Source: Sisyra terminalis (lineage: Eukaryota > Arthropoda > Insecta > Neuroptera > Sisyridae). From it: a DNA stretch of 64,000 nt. Positions within the stretch are counted from its first letter, which is position 1; every line of letters begins with the position of its first letter. The DNA lies in NCBI GenBank assembly GCA_958496175.1, contig OY292279.1, forward strand, positions 5,580,001 to 5,644,000. The letters are read 5' to 3'. The notes under the pieces were generated by a model, which was given only the letters and a program-made list of their open reading frames with translations, was not told the DNA's origin and made no database searches. Of this stretch, positions 24,431 through 35,780 are shown in pieces. The position numbers were made by a program, and so were the translations under genes.

Positions 24431-25109
24431 AGGTGAACTTGATTAGAAAGTTTCAATCAAACCAGTAAAGCGATCCTTAAATTGGAATCATAAGTAAAAT
24501 CAGAATAAAATATTGGTACAACTATTTAGATTAAACTTGTTTGTGAAATTCTTTATACTTTTTTTTGGGCGAAACACTATGAAGTACATGAAAACATATT
24601 ATTATGGAAATCGATTAACCTGTTCTTCAATCATACGATAGAATTCAGGTTGACAAATATTTAAGTACAATATTTTTGAACTTTGTTCCATAATGACCAA
24701 TATTGTGAGCAAAACCGAATAAATTCCAAACAGATGTGGATTTGAAAAGAATTTTACCTGCCCTTAACTGGCAATTATAAATAATATGGTAATAAGATAA
24801 AGGTAGATTCAAAGGTTACATTTTTGGAATTAAAAAGAGGTGTTAATGTATTTATAATTGACAACAAATAATAAATAACTCAACTTGGTTTAAAATTCCT
24901 TAAACGACATATTTATATCTGCCATTCTTTCATTACAATTTGGACTTTAAGTTTTTACTGTGTAATTTCATATCAACAGTTGAAAGTACAATAATTTGCA
25001 TTCCATACTAGCTAACGAGTAAACTGGTTTCTGACTTAACATGTGGAATCTATACTGACAAAAGGAATAATAAAAATGAATAATATTTCAATTTTCATTT
25101 TATTCCTTA
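24431..25109. other. No feature recognised
   Basis: AT-rich, no supported feature. Confidence 0.45.
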
Positions 25110-25145
25110 CTAGCAACGTCTGCAACTTCGTCTGCGTGACGTCTA
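25110..25145 (-). mobile_element. Helitron 3'-end fragment
   Basis: The minus strand ends ACGCAGACGAAGTTGCAGAC...CTAG followed by T, close to the 3' terminus of the three Helitron copies. Only the last ~35 bp is recognisable before unrelated sequence and the LINE insertion at 25221. Confidence 0.4.
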
Positions 25146-25220
25146 TGATAGTACTATTTTAGTATTATTTAGTCATTAACCAATTTAAAATATTTTTAAT
25201 AAATTCAAATCTTTATTTTA

Positions 25221-26412
25221 ACATAATTTCGTCCTACTTGGAAAACCGTATCTTTCAAGTCAAATACAAATCGGTAGTAACGACTCCCAGGAAAATAACA
25301 GCCGGGATTCCCCAAGGTAGCGTACTGGGACCTCTGTTGTATTCCCTTTACACAGCCGATATGCCAAATACAACAGATGCATTAGTGGCAACATTTGCTG
25401 ATGACACAGCCATCGTAACCGCAGCAGATGAACCCAATGAAGCTTCGTTAAAGCTCCAAAATAACCTGGACAAAGTAGGAAAATGGGCAAAAAAGTGGAA
25501 AATAAAAATAAACAACGCAAAATCTACACACATAATGTTTACACTGCGCAGAAATATATGTCCACCGGCTACAATGGAAAGCACAGAACTATCGCAAAAG
25601 AGCACGGTAAAATATCTTGGAATGCACTTAGATCAAAAACTTACATGCGCTGTGCAAATAAAAAAAACTCGAGAACATTTTAATAAAAAATACAAAAAAA
25701 TGTACTGGCTAGTGGCATCTAATGCACCATTATCAACAGAAAACAAACTTCTTCTGTACAAGGTCATCCTCAAACCCATATGGACACATGGGATACAGTT
25801 GTGGGGTACTGCATCCAACTCCAACATTGAAATCCTACAAAGATTCCAATCAAGGACCCTACGACAAATAATCGGTGCTCCATGGTAAATAAATAATAAA
25901 AAATGAAGATTCAGAAATGCTATCTGTAAAGGAGGAAATTCAAAGGCTTAGTAAAAAATACCTGACAAAACTAGACCATCATTCCAACCATCTTGCAATA
26001 AACTTATTGGATAACAATGAAATAATAAAAAGGTTAAAAAAATGGAATGTAATAGATTTACCTGATAGATTTTGTAACTAAACAAATATTCCTATAAACT
26101 ATCTGTTGCCAAATTATTATTTCTTATTATATAACTTTATTTTTATATATTACCTTTATATTAATGTTTCACATTATTTTTAGCATTGACATTGTTATTA
26201 AAGACTATTATTATTATTCTTATTGCTACTGTTGATTGTTGTTATTGCTATAAGAATTACTATTATTGTTATTGTTGCTATTGATTGTTAAAAATTTTGT
26301 ACTTATACAGCACTAATCTACTGGGACTAGTGCTTACATGTGATTGTCTATGGATTGAATGCACTTATTGCAACCCTATGCAGATTGTGCAATTTATTTG
26401 AAAATAAAAAAA
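25221..26412 (+). mobile_element. 5'-truncated jockey-like LINE, plus copy
   Basis: Flanked by the perfect 13 bp target-site duplication AAATCTTTATTTT at 25208-25220 and 26413-26425. The insertion begins inside the RT domain and ends with a short A-rich tail after a TTATTG/TTATTA-rich 3' UTR (about 26100-26290). It is the same family as 1987-3858, with high identity through the RT and 3' UTR. The perfect duplication suggests a comparatively young insertion. Confidence 0.92.
25238..26081 (+). pseudogene. LINE reverse transcriptase C-terminal half, truncated
   Basis: The frame runs from about 25238 to a stop at 25886-25888, entering at the truncated 5' end with no genuine start codon. It contains ITAGIPQGSVLGPLLYSLYT and the intact catalytic block ATFADDTAIV (residues ~45-58 of this fragment), then the thumb with KYLGMHLDQKL and the region ending in IGAPW. 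A 2-base deletion after APW relative to the minus copy creates the stop. The shifted frame continues as SVKEEIQRLSKKYL to IDLPDRFCN and a stop at 26079-26081, so the original C-terminus can be traced. The endonuclease and N-terminal RT are absent, hence no activity. Confidence 0.9.
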
Positions 26413-26425
26413 AATCTTTATTTTG

Positions 26426-27535
26426 CCAACACGTTCAAATTGAAATCTTCATAAGCGGTGAAGATAAAATCAGTTCATTTTAATTCGATTTTATATCTGT
26501 GAACGCAGTTTTAAGTTAATAATTGTTTAATTATCAACAAAATGAAGGGTATAACTTTTATGGGAATATACTTATATTTTTCGTATATATGCAATTTATT
26601 AATAATTTTAATTTTTTTACTAACAAGCCAAATTTCAAATTTTATTTCATGGTTTCATTAAATTCTTTTGAGTAAGGGAATAATATTAAATACATTTGAA
26701 AAATAAAGCGTTTTACAAATTTCTCGCGTTACAATTGATATGTACTTGATTATATTATATGCAAATATTTTTTTAATAAAATAACAGAGGACCTGGTGAA
26801 CTTCGTACTACCTAAAATTGAATTGCGAAAATTAATTTATATCGGTAATATTGCTACATTTTCAATTACTAAATTGCAAACAATAATTTTAACAATTAAA
26901 TTAATATACATTGAATTAAACTTATTTATATCAACACCTTTAAAAGCATTAAACATGTTAAAACTCATATGCATACAAAAAATCCTTAAATTCTCATCTA
27001 TTCATAAGTTTAAAGTCATACATAGATATTTTTAAACAAATTTTTGATTTTGTCTATTTTTATCTCTCAAAATTGAATTTTTATTTTGGCCAATTCGATC
27101 CTAAAATTGCTATTATTCCGGGAATGTTCCTGTTTTCTTCTGGACTTCCTTAAACATAAGATATATTTTACTCGCCAAACTGCGTAATTTGAAAACAACT
27201 GTTACATTTTTGAATATTGACCAAAGAATTTTTAGAATTATTTCCTATCCCATAAACAAATGTGCTTAATCCGGTGGTGGGACCAACTGTGGCAATTTTA
27301 CTTTTTCCCCAGCACAACATAACCCCGTAGATTCCCTGCTGTATTTTAACGCCTTATAATATTGACAAATGATTGTCATTTCCCCAATTAGGTTTGTGAT
27401 TTTTTTTTTTTTGTGATAAATGGAAAGATCATATATAAGTTTTATAGCAAAACTATATTTTGTTTTTTTTTTCGCAATAATGTAAAAGTTTTTTCAAAAT
27501 AAAAATTAATTTTTAAATCTAGTACCGAAAACACA
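26426..27535. other. No feature recognised
   Basis: AT-rich with poly-T tracts. No coding or repeat structure supported. Confidence 0.45.
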
Positions 27536-27679
27536 CCGACAGCTCCCGAACAAACCCGAGCGCGTGTGACGTCCTAATGTTAGTTGTCACTCATTGCAGT
27601 TGATACAGAAATAATAAGTACAGTGATTTGATTGATTTAATTCTGTTGTGATAGTTAAATATTGAAATTTATATTGAAA

Positions 27680-27778
27680 ATGTCGAACCTTAAAAGTTAT
27701 CGTTCTTGTTTTGTACCATTATGTACGAATACTACAAAAACAACTCCTAACAAAATGTTTTTAAATTGGTTATTATAA
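27680..27778 (+). pseudogene. THAP zinc-finger N-terminal fragment
   Basis: A 32-residue frame starting MSNLKSYRSCFVPLCTN and ending NKMFLNWLL. The pattern C-x4-C-T-N followed by a K-T-P-N-K-M-F stretch is the start of a THAP domain, a C2CH zinc-coordinating DNA-binding domain found in cellular regulators and in P-element-type transposases. The rest of the domain (the later Cys and His and the AVPTIF-like end) is missing, and a stop follows immediately. The surrounding 27540-28040 is higher in GC, with TGACGTC and CACTCAT motifs on both sides, and looks like a small TE remnant or a dispersed gene-promoter fragment. Identity is inferred from a short match only. Confidence 0.5.
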
Positions 27779-27942
27779 ATATATCAACATCAGGAATATT
27801 ATCAGACTTTGCTTTTATAAATTCTTTATCACACATAGCTAATTGGAATCAACTAACGACTCGTTTTTAGCAATAAATTTTCAATATTATTGTCTAGTCA
27901 CGTGTATTAGCTGTAAACGCTGTACTGTTATTAAATAGCTAT

Positions 27943-27972
27943 AACACAAAATTAACATTGAGCTAGCCTCCC
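27943..27972. repeat. 30 bp sequence shared, inverted, with 35091-35120
   Basis: Begins AACACAAAATTAACATTG and ends GCTAGCCTCCC. Identical over 30 bp to the reverse complement of 35091-35120, with no similarity immediately outside on either side. Confidence 0.85.
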
Positions 27973-28040
27973 ATGTATAACATTATGACGTCACAATTAT
28001 GGTGACCACTCATGGCGCGTTTATAGTCACGTGATTTTTT

Positions 28041-30020
28041 TTTTAAATTTTATCAATTTTTAATCGTTTATAATTAATTAAAAAAAAAGTTTTTTAAGTT
28101 TTTTGCATTAAATATCAATATTATTAATAATAAAGTTTGAAAATACATGAAAAAAATCAATATTTTTTTTTCAAATTCCCAATTGTTATAGATTACAATT
28201 AATATTAAGTAAAATATGCAAATATAATTAAATTGCAGTACTTTTGCAAATTCATAAGGCCAAGAAATGACTGATTTGTTTGTTGTCAAATATTTATTGT
28301 TGTCAGTGGTTGTTCTGCCTATTTGGCCTATGTAACAGGTGTTAACAGTTTATATGGGTTTTTTTTTGCTTTTTCTATTTTCCTTACAACTTCTTCCTGT
28401 TTTCTCATCTTTTCAATTTTCCTTTGCCTACCAAAAATATTTCAAGCCCAAAATGAGCCAAAACGGTCCAGCAATCGTAAAGTTTTTGCGAGACCCACAT
28501 GTCTCAACTCATTTTTATATAATAAATGAGTTGAAACATTGAATCAAAGCCCAATAAATTCATCAAAAGAAATTCAATTCTTCATAACAAAATTTAAAAA
28601 TAAATTTAAGGTGAACGAACTAAAGTTTGTTTCTTATTCATTTTTTTTTTTAAATATTGAATGAAACTAAAAATAGATCATTCCCAGATCTTTATTCAAC
28701 AAATCTTTATAGCTGCACTTCTAAAGTACCTCTTTTTCCGTTCACTATTATCTAATATTTATGTACTGGTACAATATATCATATAGTATTATTTGCCATA
28801 TTTTATGCAACTTCTTTCAAATTGAATTTATATTCTTCTTAAGTCTGAAATAATCTTCGAAAAATTCACCGTGAAAAATATGATTTTTGAAAACTTTCCT
28901 CAGAAACTTATATTTTAGCGAACGGCTCTTTTATGCCAACAAAAGTGCATTTGTATTTGCCATAATTTTTCGACGAGAAACTTATATACACATTTGACGT
29001 ATTTCTGTTTAAAAACTTTTAAGTTTGTTCTACGTTGCTCACCTTTCTCATTTTTTTTTTGTTGGTGAAACTTTTTCACCAAAAAGTTTGCCTGCAAAAG
29101 TTTGGTTTGACGTTGCAAATTCATGGCAAAAAAAAATCAAATGGAAACTTGAATTTTTTGATGAGTTAATTAGTCGATGATTGTTAACATTTGTTTTGAC
29201 GGTTTGTAATTCAAATTGTGTAAAATTTTCTACTTTCACGATAAATCTGCAATTGCAACAGTTCAAGGTTTGACATGAGGGAACAATAAGCTTCATTAAG
29301 AACAAAATATTCATTAGCAAAAAAAAATGCCTCGGTACAAAAATACAATGCAAACTCCATATAGAATGCGTGTTGTTAATTTTAAAACGTTTATGTTTGT
29401 GACCAAAATGATAATTAAAAAGGCTTTTCAGATAAGCTTACTCTTGAGCTTTTCAACGAGGTAAAGTTAAAAGCTTTTACTTTTCCATACTAAGGCACTT
29501 TTTTTCTGTATTAAAAATTATAAAGAGACAGAATAATGAAAGGAAAATATTTAACTTGTGATATTAATTAGCGAAATAATGCGGCCTTGTTCCAAGACCC
29601 ATTTTTTTTTGTGTGGCATATTAAATGAAAAGTTTTCGAATAATTGGCTTTGAAAGCTTCTTAAAGTCTTACTATTTTATATTCAACTTTTATGTCATTG
29701 TACTTAAGATTTTTTTTAAAGGGATTTTAATTAATTCAAATGACAGAAAAGAAATACGTGAGCAGACTGAAAAGCCACAAAGACAATAAGAACTTTAAAT
29801 GGTTTTATCAAATTTTTTTCGACCCTACAAAATGACTTTTAAATAAGATCTTTTATTTTGAAACTTGTATTTTTATTTGCTAGCGACTTGGCTTACGTGG
29901 TTATCCTGACGATATTGAGTCTCATTTCTTTATTTTCCAAAAAGGACTCAAAACTATTAAAAAACCTTCGCCATATTTTTTTTGCTACTGATTTTATCAC
30001 TAGTTCAAAATAAATTATGG
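28041..30020. other. AT-rich stretch, nothing recognised
   Basis: Short frames on both strands (for example around 28320-28540 and 28915-29350) show no motif or splice support. No repeat boundary was found. Confidence 0.45.
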
Positions 30021-30030
30021 TTATACATAG

Positions 30031-30165
30031 TAAATAAAAAGACAATTCAGATTGTTTAAGATCGGTTTTTTGTATTTAATATTTGTATTATTCAATTAAC
30101 TACGTTTCGTCACGTATTGTAACTTCATCAGGCTTCTTGATTCACAAAAAATATAACATAATTAT
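30031..30165. repeat. Family C copy 2, left arm only
   Basis: Matches the left arm of family C (GACAATTCAG to CTTCATCAGGCTTCTTGA). Its core on the minus strand is at 30105-30131: CTGATGA-A-GTTAC-loop-GTGAC-GAAA, stem kept by one G-T wobble. The partner arm is missing; a TA-flanked long-arm element follows immediately. Confidence 0.7.
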
Positions 30166-30167
30166 TA

Positions 30168-31226
30168 GGGAGTCCGTTATTTCCAAAATTGATTTTTTTA
30201 CAGCGATGGTCCCCTTAATTTTTTGCTTAAGATGTAAAAAAAATTATCCAATACAATTAAGCTCTTAATTTCTTGATTGAACCATGCCGGAATCATGTTA
30301 TTTTTACCATTTAAATAACATGGGATTATTTGACTTTTTAGTTTTAATTTTTTTCTCAGAAACAAATGAATGAAAAGATTTAAAGTTAAATTATTCTAAC
30401 GTAAAATTTAACGCTCTACAAAAAAGGTCCCCTATAAATTTTCGATTAAATCACTCCATTAAAAGTTATTCAACATTTAACTTGTGCCTAATATAAATCA
30501 TACAATATTATCAACTTTTTGCTCATTTTTACTTTTTTTAACTATAAAATCATTGGAAGGGAAGATAAAAATTATTATCATTAGAGCGCCAGTGATTATT
30601 TGTGTTAATTTTAAGGCTTGAATTGGAAATTAAACAAAAAAATCATTTTATGACAATTAAAACAGGTGACATAAGATCCGAATTCGCTTTAGTCGTGAAA
30701 TTCAATTTATCCAGGATAAATTTTCGAACTTCAATCAATATTTTGTACCTACTAAGTGAATTTTATACTAATTAATGAGACTATCAACAAAAGTTCAATT
30801 AAAATTCGAATTTTTACCATTTCACCTGACGCCATCTATGAAAATTTTTTTAGAACTTGTAGTCAATAAATTAAATGTTGAATAAGTTACAAAATACAAA
30901 TTAAAAAAATTAATTCAAGATAAATGTTGAATAACTTTTAATGGAGTGATTAAATCGAAAATTTATAAGAGACTTTTTTTGTAGAGCGTTAAATTATAAG
31001 TCAGAATAATTTATTTTAAATCTTTTTATCTTTTTGTTTCTGAGAAAAAAAATTAAAAGTAAAAAATCAAATAATCCCATGTTATTTAAATGGTAAAAGT
31101 AAAATGATTCCGGCACGGTTTAATCAAGAAATTAAGCGCTTATTGGATAATTTTTTTTGTATTTTAAACTAAAAATTCAGGGGGCGATCACTGTAAAAAA
31201 ATCAATTTGGGAAATAACGGACACCC
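30168..31226. mobile_element. Long-arm inverted-repeat element flanked by TA (family F)
   Basis: Termini GGGAGTCCGTTATTTCC and complement GGAAATAACGGACACCC, flanked by TA at 30166-30167 and 31227-31228, as for Tc1/mariner-type insertions. Arms of ~350-400 bp pair across an AT-rich centre (about 30560-30880). The arms contain CCATTTAAATAACATGGG, CGCTCTACAAAAAAGGTC and AAAAGTTATTCAAC in the same order as family A arms, although the termini differ. No transposase is present. Confidence 0.7.
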
Positions 31227-31239
31227 TATTATGCATAGT

Positions 31240-31478
31240 AAATAAGACGACAATTCAGGTTGTTTAGGATCGTTTTTTTTTATTTTATATTTTTAATATT
31301 CATTTAGTTACGTTTCGTTACATATTGTAACTTCATCAGGCCTGATGAAGTTATAATATGTAACGAAACGTAGTTAATTGAATAGTGAAAATATTAAATA
31401 AAAAATCCGATCTTAAGCAATCTGAATTGTTTTCTTATTTAATAAAAGCTGAGATCTGAATTTTATCATCTGTTATAC
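31240..31478. repeat. Family C copy 3, spacer-less palindrome
   Basis: The left and right arms meet directly at CATCAGG|CCTGATG (about 31340), forming a ~200 bp near-perfect palindrome. Cores: minus 31313-31339 and plus 31342-31368, both CTGATGA-A-stem-GAAA with stems GTTAC/GTAAC and GTTAT/GTAAC. The right flank AAAAGCTGAGATCT to about 31478 matches that of copy 1. The left flank CATAGTAAATAA also precedes copy 2. Confidence 0.8.
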
Positions 31479-33722
31479 AAAGTGTTGCTATCGGGCATTT
31501 TTAGATGAACTTCATATTTATTCTATTTTCCATTTTTCGGGAAAAAATCCAGAAACTTTTCTAGTTGGTAGTTTCTGGAGAATAGATTCGATTTCAGATG
31601 AGGATGTCCTTTGAATGTTCTGGAGAGGGTGGTTTTAAATCAAAGACTAACCAGTGCTCTGTGTTCAAAAATGGGAACAACAATGGCTCAATAATATGTA
31701 CAATTTTGGAAATTGAAAAAAAAAATTAGATATTTTAATCGAAGGATAATACTTACAGTAGAATTCGTTGAGAATTAATATACAAAAACTTTTCCACTGA
31801 GAGCAGATTTACTAATATTTTAAAGTTTCTTTTCCAAAGAATGTAATCTTATTTGACTAAAACATTTCCCAACAAAAAAAAATCGTATTTTTTTCCTTTT
31901 TCCGAGGCGTTTTTCCTATATTAAGGGTTGGTTGACAAATAAATAAATTGAGGAGAAAACAAACCCTCTTGTTCAAGGCTGGAATAACTTCTTCATATCT
32001 TTGTCTCTCAACTTAGTTTAACACAAACTGGAGGATGTAATATTTTTGTTGGGAACGCAATTTATTACGGCTTTATTTAATATATACCCTACCAATGTTT
32101 ATGTGTTTATAGATGAGATGGCTCAAACAAACTTTATTGATCTACCATATTTCATGGTAGAACCACTACTAAATTGACAAAATTAAATGACGGAAATTCC
32201 TGTGCTTTTCCATGGTGCATTTCTACTCCTTAAATATTTTCATATTTTCCTTTAGTCATGGTCTTAATTGTATGATTAAAAATTTCAGTTATCTCAAAGA
32301 TATCATCTTTGTTGGATTAAATGAAAAGCCATAATATTGGAAATTACAGCCAAGAATTAAACTGTCGTTAGTATTCTTCCATGGGCATATTTTTTTTTTT
32401 TTTTTTGGTGTGAAAAGAAACGAGGGATTAAGCTGTAATATTTAATTTATTTTTATCAGATCTTCGGTTATTACAAGCTACTAGCTTAGATTGGAAAATA
32501 AATTTGATTCTAAGATTGATAAAGGAGAATAAGCCTTTTATTTTAGGCTGCCGAAAATAAATTGGATTTTTTAAAGAAGCTGAATAAAGCAATGAGGAGA
32601 TTTAATTTAAAAGTGTACATAAATAATGGAAAAAGTATTAACTATTGATAGGTTTGGATTGGATAAGGGTAGTAGAATTCAACCGTGATATTTTAATCCC
32701 TAGTATACGAAAATAATTTAATCCACCAAATTAAGAACCCCTGATAAAATTTTATCATTAAAACCATTTTTTTTTTTTGGAGAGTAAATGAAAAACATTA
32801 AGGGTAGAAACTTTAGAATTTATATGTAATACCTAAACGTTAACTCCCTTGTTTTGATTCGAAGAGTTGATGTTTTCAACTCGCTAATTGTTACAAAAAA
32901 TTGTTTAAAAACTTTTTTAATTATCCGATTTTTGCAAATGTATCACATTCCAACCATATATTATCCCCAATTGAATACATAAGAGGTTTTAAATTTATAC
33001 AAATTTCATGGAAACTATTTGAAATTTTTCCATTAAACTACTTACAAACTTTTTAACAAATCAAAAAAAAAAAAATTTCACCAATTGTGAAACATTTAAT
33101 AAAATTTATTGCATTGAACGAATGTGGAATTTTTCAATGGAAAACTTTTTAATTTTTGAAGCAAATAATTTTCCAGGTCAGACCGCAGTCATTAATAAGG
33201 CAATAAAACTACTCTTTTAAATTGCAATTACAAATTTCCATGAACAAAACCATTTATCTCGATTTATTGGTTTCGGCTGTTTAAATCTCAATTAGATGTA
33301 CAATAATTTTATTTCGCACCCCATCGGGGTGGATATAAGGGTTCCAATAACCAAATTTAGTGCTATTAATACTTCCACCAATAAAACCAAGTGCTTTATT
33401 GATTTAACAAGTTATTCATATCGAATTAAAAGCAATTAATATCGGAAAAAATTGAGACTTAATAAATTTTTTAATAAATTTGCGATTGTAGATGACTGAA
33501 TAAAGGAAAAGTTTAACGAAAAATTTATTTATAAGGTTAATTCATTCTTTAAACTTCGAATTGGCTTAAGAAAGTTTGAATAATTTTTCCAAAAATGTAA
33601 ATTTTTTTTATGGTTACTCTCTCTTATGTCTTTTGATTGCGAATAATAGGAACAAGGTTATTTAATTTAGGGGCAAAAAATGTAAATAATTAATTTTATA
33701 CCGGGTGGTTGACTTTAGATAG
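31479..33722. other. No feature recognised
   Basis: AT-rich with long T tracts (about 32390-32406 and 32767-32779). No coding frame or repeat boundary supported. Confidence 0.45.
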
Positions 33723-33730
33723 GTAGATAA

Positions 33731-34726
33731 TAGACTAATTCAAAAAAAAAATATGTTTTTTTTTCTTAATTATATCGAAAATATTGATGGAAATGACAAA
33801 AAAAAATCCTGTGAAAGTTTAAGCTTTTAATACTAATATTAAGAGGTGCCGCATCGCAAATTTCGATTTTCCATTTAAATAACATGGGAACAATATTCTC
33901 TTGCACTTTGGAATTTTATAGCTCACATTGGTGACAATATTTCGGAATAACCAAATTATTTTCTTATAGAAAATTGAACGATCTACAAAAAACGTCAATT
34001 ACAAGTTTTTGATATATTTATTTCTTCAAAAGTTATTCGAGGTCCAAGTTGAACTATAGAGAAATTTTAATATTTTTTCAATTTTTTGACGCAACCATCA
34101 ATTTTATGAGAAAATTTTATAGGACATTTTTTGTAGAGCACTTCTTTTCTATAACTTATTTTTATAAAAGGTTTTGATATTTTACAGGTCCTAAGTTATT
34201 TGCATTAAACTGAAAATTCCCTGAATTATTATATTTTTAACATAAAAATTATTTTTTTATTTTAATTTCAATAACTTAGGACCTGTGAAAAATATCAAAA
34301 ACTTTTATAGAGATAAGTTATAGGAAAAACAGTGCTCTACAAAAAATGTCCTAAAAAATTTTCTCATAAAATTGATGGTTGCGTCAAAAAATTGAAAAAA
34401 TATTAAAATTTCTCTTTAGTTCAATTTTGACCTCGAATAACTTTTGAAGGACTAAATATATCAAAAACTTGTTGCAAACCATTTTTGTAGATCGTTTAAT
34501 TTTCTACAAGAATATATCTTGATCATTCCGAAATATTGTAACCAACGTGAGCTATAAAGTTTCAAAGTGCAAGCGAATATTGTTCCCATGTTATTTAAAT
34601 GGAAAATCAAAATTTGCGATGCGGCACCTCTTAATATTAAGAGCTTAAACTTTCACAGGATCTTTTCGATCAATATTTTCGATATAATTAAGAAAAAAAA
34701 TATCATAATTTTTTTGAATCAGTCTA
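33731..34726. mobile_element. Family A long-arm hairpin element, complete
   Basis: A 996 bp element with terminal TAGACTAATTC and its complement GAATCAGTCTA, and a perfect 8 bp target duplication GTAGATAA at 33723-33730 and 34727-34734. The two ~470 bp arms are inverted copies meeting near 34235. The arm order from the end inward is: AAGCTTTTAATAC then TAATATTAAGAGG, GCCGCATCGCAAATTTCG, CCATTTAAATAACATGGG, GTGACAATATTTCGG, GATCTACAAAAA, AAAGTTATTCGAGG, ACGCAACCATC. No coding capacity. The 8 bp duplication fits several superfamilies (hAT, P, Merlin), but the termini match none I recognise. Confidence 0.85.
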
Positions 34727-34734
34727 GTAGATAA

Positions 34735-35086
34735 CTTTATCAAAAATATTTTAGATGAAATGTTCATGTAAATTTTGTGCTAAATTATTTGGTGAACATG
34801 GACTAGAATGGCAACATGTGCTGTTGACATTCATTGTGCTTGGATAAAGACAGGATATTGTTCCGTTTAAATTTCATGTAAAGGCAGCAAATGACTTTGT
34901 CAAAATAAAAATGCCATCTGATGAAATCAGTTCAAGTGCACTTGACAATGCTGCTGTGAAAAGTTCATAATATTATTAACGTAACATTCAATAGATGAAT
35001 AAACTTAACCAAAATTTTCAAACTAATTTAAATCTGTAATCTATTGTCAATGTTTTGGACATAAACAACAAATATTAAACAATAAA
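34735..35086. other. No feature recognised
   Basis: Slightly higher GC than its surroundings, but no frame or repeat could be supported. Confidence 0.4.
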
Positions 35087-35090
35087 CCAG

Positions 35091-35120
35091 GGGAGGCTAG
35101 CTCAATGTTAATTTTGTGTT
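35091..35120. repeat. 30 bp sequence shared, inverted, with 27943-27972
   Basis: Reverse complement of the 30 bp at 27943-27972, identical at every position. It may mark the edge of a small dispersed element that continues rightward to about 35200. Confidence 0.8.
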
Positions 35121-35289
35121 CCTCCAAATGGCTATCTTCCGAGCGTCATTTACTGAGGGCGCTAGTGTAGCATAGCCGACAATAACGATAACTACTTTAA
35201 ACCAATTTTAGAATTATATGCGCCTAATTCAAATTTAATTTATTCCTGAAATATTTAAAATATACTAACGAAAATTTGATTGAAAATTA

Positions 35290-35662
35290 AACTTTATTTA
35301 TTAAAATTGAAATATAAAATATAGCAATATTTCACATTGTAAAATTTAATTCAAATTAATTACAGACTTGCTAAAGTTTATTTACTTAATGGTGTTAGTT
35401 TAGAGATGACATTTGAATCCTGGAAATTGTCCTTTTCTATCGCTAAGAATTGTGACTGCCTAGAAAAATCGTCGAATTCTGGCTGAAACAAATTTATTTT
35501 ACTTAAAAAAATTGATTCAAAGTTTGAATTTAAATCATACCTTTGCCCCATAAAAAAGTGGGTATTAACTAGTAAATAAATACATACCTTCGTAATGAAT
35601 TTGGGAAGTAGAAAAGTATATTTGATGTTGATCTTTTGATAAAATGCACACAGCACTGCCAT
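35290..35662 (-). CDS. Small two-exon minus-strand transcript unit, unknown
   Basis: I do not recognise the protein. On the minus strand an ATG at 35662 opens MAVLCAFYQKINIKYTF and runs to TTCATTACGAAG, where a strong donor GTATGT follows (35587-35582). A matching acceptor TTGTTTCAG precedes a second exon at 35482-35378 beginning PEFDDFSRQSQFLAIEKD and ending in KLTPLSK and TAA (35380-35378). AATAAA lies ~80 bp downstream (35298-35293), so start, splice sites, stop and poly-A signal are all present. Spliced, the product is 59 residues; the 105 bp intron is in frame, so an unspliced 94-residue reading also exists. Upstream (35715-35780) is a GC-richer patch that could be promoter or an upstream exon, with a GCG/GTAAGG donor-like site. 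It could be a tiny gene, the last exons of a larger one, or a retained TE gene fragment. Confidence 0.4.
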
Positions 35663-35780
35663 TAAATGTGAAATACGTTATCCATGATGAATATTTATGA
35701 ATATATTAAAACTTGAAATATTCCTTACCGCGCCGCCATCTGCATTTGACGCCCCAACTATTAATTTTTGGGAACCAAGT

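Noticed and set aside
25260..25827. Antisense frames across the plus-strand LINE (and the equivalents at 2471-3616)
   Set aside because: They are reverse-strand shadows of the reverse transcriptase, reappearing in both LINE copies for that reason.
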